A stretch of 64,000 bases of DNA from Flectonema sp. DT1601 (Eukaryota > Euglenozoa > Diplonemea > Diplonemida > Diplonemidae). This document shows positions 52,498-64,000 of the stretch, one piece after another (positions within the stretch are counted from its first letter, which is position 1; each line of letters begins with the position of its first letter). The notes under the pieces are model-generated. The model saw only the letters and a program-made list of their open reading frames with translations. It did not search any database and had not been told where the DNA came from. The DNA is taken from the NCBI GenBank assembly GCA_964019425.1, contig OZ025819.1, forward strand, positions 823,840-887,839. Reading direction: 5' to 3'. The position numbers and the translations under genes are program-made.

Positions 52498-52771
52498 TCA
52501 CATTCTACATCTCAAGTCTTGGGCAACACGAGTCACAATCCTGACGTGTTGGTGTAACACCCTCACGTGGGAGGTGCGTTTGTTATTTCCTTTTATGTAT
52601 TTCCTGTAAGTAGATCAGTTCTTGTAATGTTCTTAGTTAGAGTCAGCCACTCACATCCTTTTACAACACAAAAGGTACTTAACATGTTTATATAATAACA
52701 AGAGGGGTTATCACGTGTAATATTATAAAGTAAATTAATCAAATCATATTTCAAGGGTTGTGAATAACAAA

Positions 52772-54534
52772 ATGGTATCCCTCGAAGGAACGTTGGAAAA
52801 ACGAGGAGCTTGGAAGAGGTGGGCGGAAGTTAAACTTCAGCTGACGGATACGAAAATAGCAGTCCTTGAGAAATCTGTTCAGAAAGACATAAACACGATA
52901 GCTCACGTAGAGAGGTTGTCATCAAATCAGAAGGGTGAGGCTTTCGCATTTGCATTGCACCTATCCGATTCATCAGGGTATGTGAAGACTATTCTTAATT
53001 TAATATACGTTAGTTTCACAACAAAAAAAACCCAACAAAACCAGCCGATCACACAAGTGGGTCCTCCGCGCTAGTTCACAAGAAATGTTAGACAACTGGG
53101 TTACTACAGTAGAAAAGAATTGTATGACCTTTTTTTTTTTCCTTTCTTTTTTTAGATTTATAAATCTGTAAAACACACATACTGGTTTACTAACTTAACA
53201 CAGTGTCTGCAACTAACGGAGGTACCAGCGCTAGTTACAACTACGGGTTGCCGTCAGATGATCCAAGAACTGCATTGCCGTTGATTAGTATTCCAAAAGA
53301 ATTTGCTGAGAACTTCGAGTATCTAAACATGGCTGTGATTCATTGGTTTGGAGTTATTAAAAAATTAGGAATGAATTTCTCAGTTGAAGAACGCCTAGCA
53401 GTCTTAGGTGACAGATGCTTATACATTTGTAAACGAAACGCCGACATTACTCGTTGCATCATGGTTTCTGACATTAAAAAATTATTATTAGCACAAGACG
53501 ATAACAAGGATTTGTATGTGGCAATAATAATGCCAAATTCCATTAAGAACAGGGCCTATAAAGGCGGTTCTAGAGACAAACCTGAACGTGCAGAGTACGA
53601 TTTGATGTTCCATTCCAAAGACATTAGAACATTCGTTCAATATCTCAGAACTGTATACGTCTATCAAACAAGTGGTCAGATGCTACAACTTGATCAGGTT
53701 AAAGATAAGAAACAATTAGAAACTGATGTTCGTTTAACACGACCGAAAGGATGGGAGTTAACCTATTGGCAACCAATGCTTAAAGAAAGTCTCATGCAGC
53801 TCTTAGACGTTTGGTACAAACAACAACAAGGAGGTGGTGGAACAACTCCAGCAATCACAGGACCAGATTCTCCCAAGAGTTCCGGCGGAGATGGAGCTGG
53901 TGGTCTGGACGACTCAGATCCGTTAGCAAAATTTCTCGTCTTCATCGGGCAATCGAAATACTACGCTGCGTTAAGAAAGTGTAACATGACTTTAGAAATG
54001 CTCGTCACTGGTCTTATTGATGAGACTGACCTCGAGCATTTCGGAGTAGAATCTAAAGATGATCTCCGTAAGATCACAGTCGCCTTACAAGATAAGAGTC
54101 TTGTTGATCGTCTTGTTGGTGGAGAAGGTGTTGAAGTATACAATCCTCCAAGTGTATCTGAAATGAAGAAAGAATTAGACTCTGACTATGCGGGTATACA
54201 ACCAAAACTTGCTGGTGATGATGATTTAGATTTGGGTGACCTCGACCTGGATATGTCTTCACCAACAAGTGGTGGTGGTGGTGGTGGTGGAAATCTAGAC
54301 CTTGGAGGTGACGGTCTCGATGACTTGGATCTCGATTTGGGTGATTTCGATGCAATCGCTGCACCAACAACTGCGATAAGTTTTGATTTGGATGACCTCG
54401 ACTTAGATCTGGATTTAAGTCCTACAAAAGCTCCAAGTGCCGGAATCGATCTTGACGATTTTGATGATCTCGGAACACCTCCACCAGCAACTGGAGCTGC
54501 TGACATTAATCTTGATGACCTGGATGATCTTTAA
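52772..54534 (+). CDS. PH-domain and SAM-domain protein with acidic repeat tail
   Basis: Exons 52772-52977, 53045-53121 and 53204-54534 join in frame to 537 residues. An N-terminal PH domain (about 1-100) starts MVSLEGTLEKRGAWKRW and ends with the hallmark Trp helix (SQEMLDNWVTTVEKN), which is only complete after splicing the first intron. A second PH-like or PTB-like region may lie at about 140-245 (LGDRCLYICKRNADITRCIMV, FVQYLRTVYVY). After a Gly/Pro linker, a SAM domain spans about 300-360 (DPLAKFLVFIGQSKYYAALRK to DDLRKITVALQ). The last ~130 residues are acidic DLDL/DDLD repeats. PH domains bind phosphoinositides and SAM domains oligomerise, so a membrane-linked scaffold is likely. Intron 2 contains TACTAAC at 53187, a canonical branch point. 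Confidence 0.82.
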
Positions 54535-57365
<2,831 letters not shown>

Positions 57366-57540
57366 AACAACGAACGAGATGCGGTTATCACAATTGACGT
57401 ATTGTGTGTTTCTGTCTTCGTGATCTCGTTACGATGTTTACTGATGCACTTTTTTTGATGTTTTCTTTTGAGAATGATGCAGGGTCACGTGCTTTATGTG
57501 CTGCCTGTGATGTGGAAATTGTATTATTTTGTTTGCTTGA

Positions 57541-58278
<738 letters not shown>

Positions 58279-58453
58279 AACAACGAACGAGATGCGGTTA
58301 TCACAATTGACGTATTGTGTGTTTCTGTCTTCGTGATCTCGTTACGATGTTTACTGATGCACTTTTTTTGATGTTTTCTTTTGAGAATGATGCAGGGTCA
58401 CGTGCTTTATGTGCTGCCTGTGATGTGGAAATTGTATTATTTTGTTTGCTTGA

Positions 58454-59191
<738 letters not shown>

Positions 59192-59366
59192 AACAACGAA
59201 CGAGATGCGGTTATCACAATTGACGTATTGTGTGTTTCTGTCTTCGTGATCTCGTTACGATGTTTACTGATGCACTTTTTTTGATGTTTTCTTTTGAGAA
59301 TGATGCAGGGTCACGTGCTTTATGTGCTGCCTGTGATGTGGAAATTGTATTATTTTGTTTGCTTGA

Positions 59367-60332
<966 letters not shown>

Positions 60333-60507
60333 AACAACGAACGAGATGCGGTTATCACAATTGACGTATTGTGTGTTTCTGTCTTCGTGATCTCGTTACG
60401 ATGTTTACTGATGCACTTTTTTTGATGTTTTCTTTTGAGAATGATGCAGGGTCACGTGCTTTATGTGCTGCCTGTGATGTGGAAATTGTATTATTTTGTT
60501 TGCTTGA

Positions 60508-61701
<1,194 letters not shown>

Positions 61702-61876
61702 AACAACGAACGAGATGCGGTTATCACAATTGACGTATTGTGTGTTTCTGTCTTCGTGATCTCGTTACGATGTTTACTGATGCACTTTTTTTGATGTTTT
61801 CTTTTGAGAATGATGCAGGGTCACGTGCTTTATGTGCTGCCTGTGATGTGGAAATTGTATTATTTTGTTTGCTTGA

Positions 61877-62842
<966 letters not shown>

Positions 62843-63017
62843 AACAACGAACGAGATGCGGTTATCACAATTGACGTATTGTGTGTTTCTGTCTTCGTGA
62901 TCTCGTTACGATGTTTACTGATGCACTTTTTTTGATGTTTTCTTTTGAGAATGATGCAGGGTCACGTGCTTTATGTGCTGCCTGTGATGTGGAAATTGTA
63001 TTATTTTGTTTGCTTGA

Positions 63018-63755
<738 letters not shown>

Positions 63756-64000
63756 AACAACGAACGAGATGCGGTTATCACAATTGACGTATTGTGTGTT
63801 TCTGTCTTCGTGATCTCGTTACGATGTTTACTGATGCACTTTTTTTGATGTTTTCTTTTGAGAATGATGCAGGGTCACGTGCTTTATGTGCTGCCTGTGA
63901 TGTGGAAATTGTATTATTTTGTTTGCTTGAATTTATGAGCAAGAGCAAAAATTGAAAAACTTTTTAAAACTTTACCCCCAAGAAACTAGCTTACCGAATG
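63756..64000 (+). other. Partial polyubiquitin spacer at the window edge
   Basis: Matches the first 245 bp of the 448-bp spacer, so at least one more unit or an array boundary lies beyond the window. Confidence 0.85.

Overview
This window is nuclear DNA of a unicellular eukaryote (protist). It has short GT-AG introns (ten inferred, 62-94 nt), a conserved Sm-D1 protein, polyubiquitin, a nonaspanin, a USP7-like deubiquitinase and a PPR protein. The code looks standard, with TAA, TAG and TGA all used as stops. Intergenic DNA is very AT-rich and full of long A and T runs. Every supported gene lies on the + strand. Two genes form tandem arrays, and most start codons have an AG splice-acceptor-like site a short way upstream. 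These traits recall lineages with polycistronic transcription and spliced-leader trans-splicing (euglenozoan- or dinoflagellate-like), but I cannot fix the phylum from sequence alone. Ubiquitin carries S19 and N20 and lacks the extra junction residues known from many Rhizaria.

Layout. 0.36-2.67 kb: two fused phosphoserine aminotransferase domains whose middles look gene-converted. 3.5-18.1 kb: three tandem ~4.88-kb units, each with a secreted C-type lectin gene and a ~3.2-kb spacer, bordered by duplicated scraps of the next gene. 18.2-28.7 kb: a coiled-coil/RD-rich protein, SmD1, a 1914-residue Ser-rich zinc-finger protein with thirteen 42-residue repeats, an FAD oxidoreductase and a small unknown protein. 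28.7-37.7 kb: a 9-kb stretch with no believable protein gene but many A/T runs, hairpins and a 533-bp tandem array that contains a repeated two-hairpin module with compensatory base changes. This is my best candidate for an undescribed RNA family. 37.7-54.5 kb: a compact run of single genes (coiled-coil, USP7-like, tail-anchored CS/p23 domain, CCCH zinc finger, small membrane protein, PPR, TM9SF, reticulon-like, PH-SAM). 55.5 kb to the end: at least eight tandem polyubiquitin genes holding 3,3,2,2,3,4,3,2 monomers, with the array running off the edge.

The genes do not form one pathway; most are housekeeping functions (serine synthesis, splicing, RNA binding, endomembrane, ubiquitin). The common thread is architecture: one-directional genes, A-tract leaders directly before ATG, introns running from a T-tract to an A-tract before ACAG, and homogenised tandem arrays of genes likely to be highly expressed.
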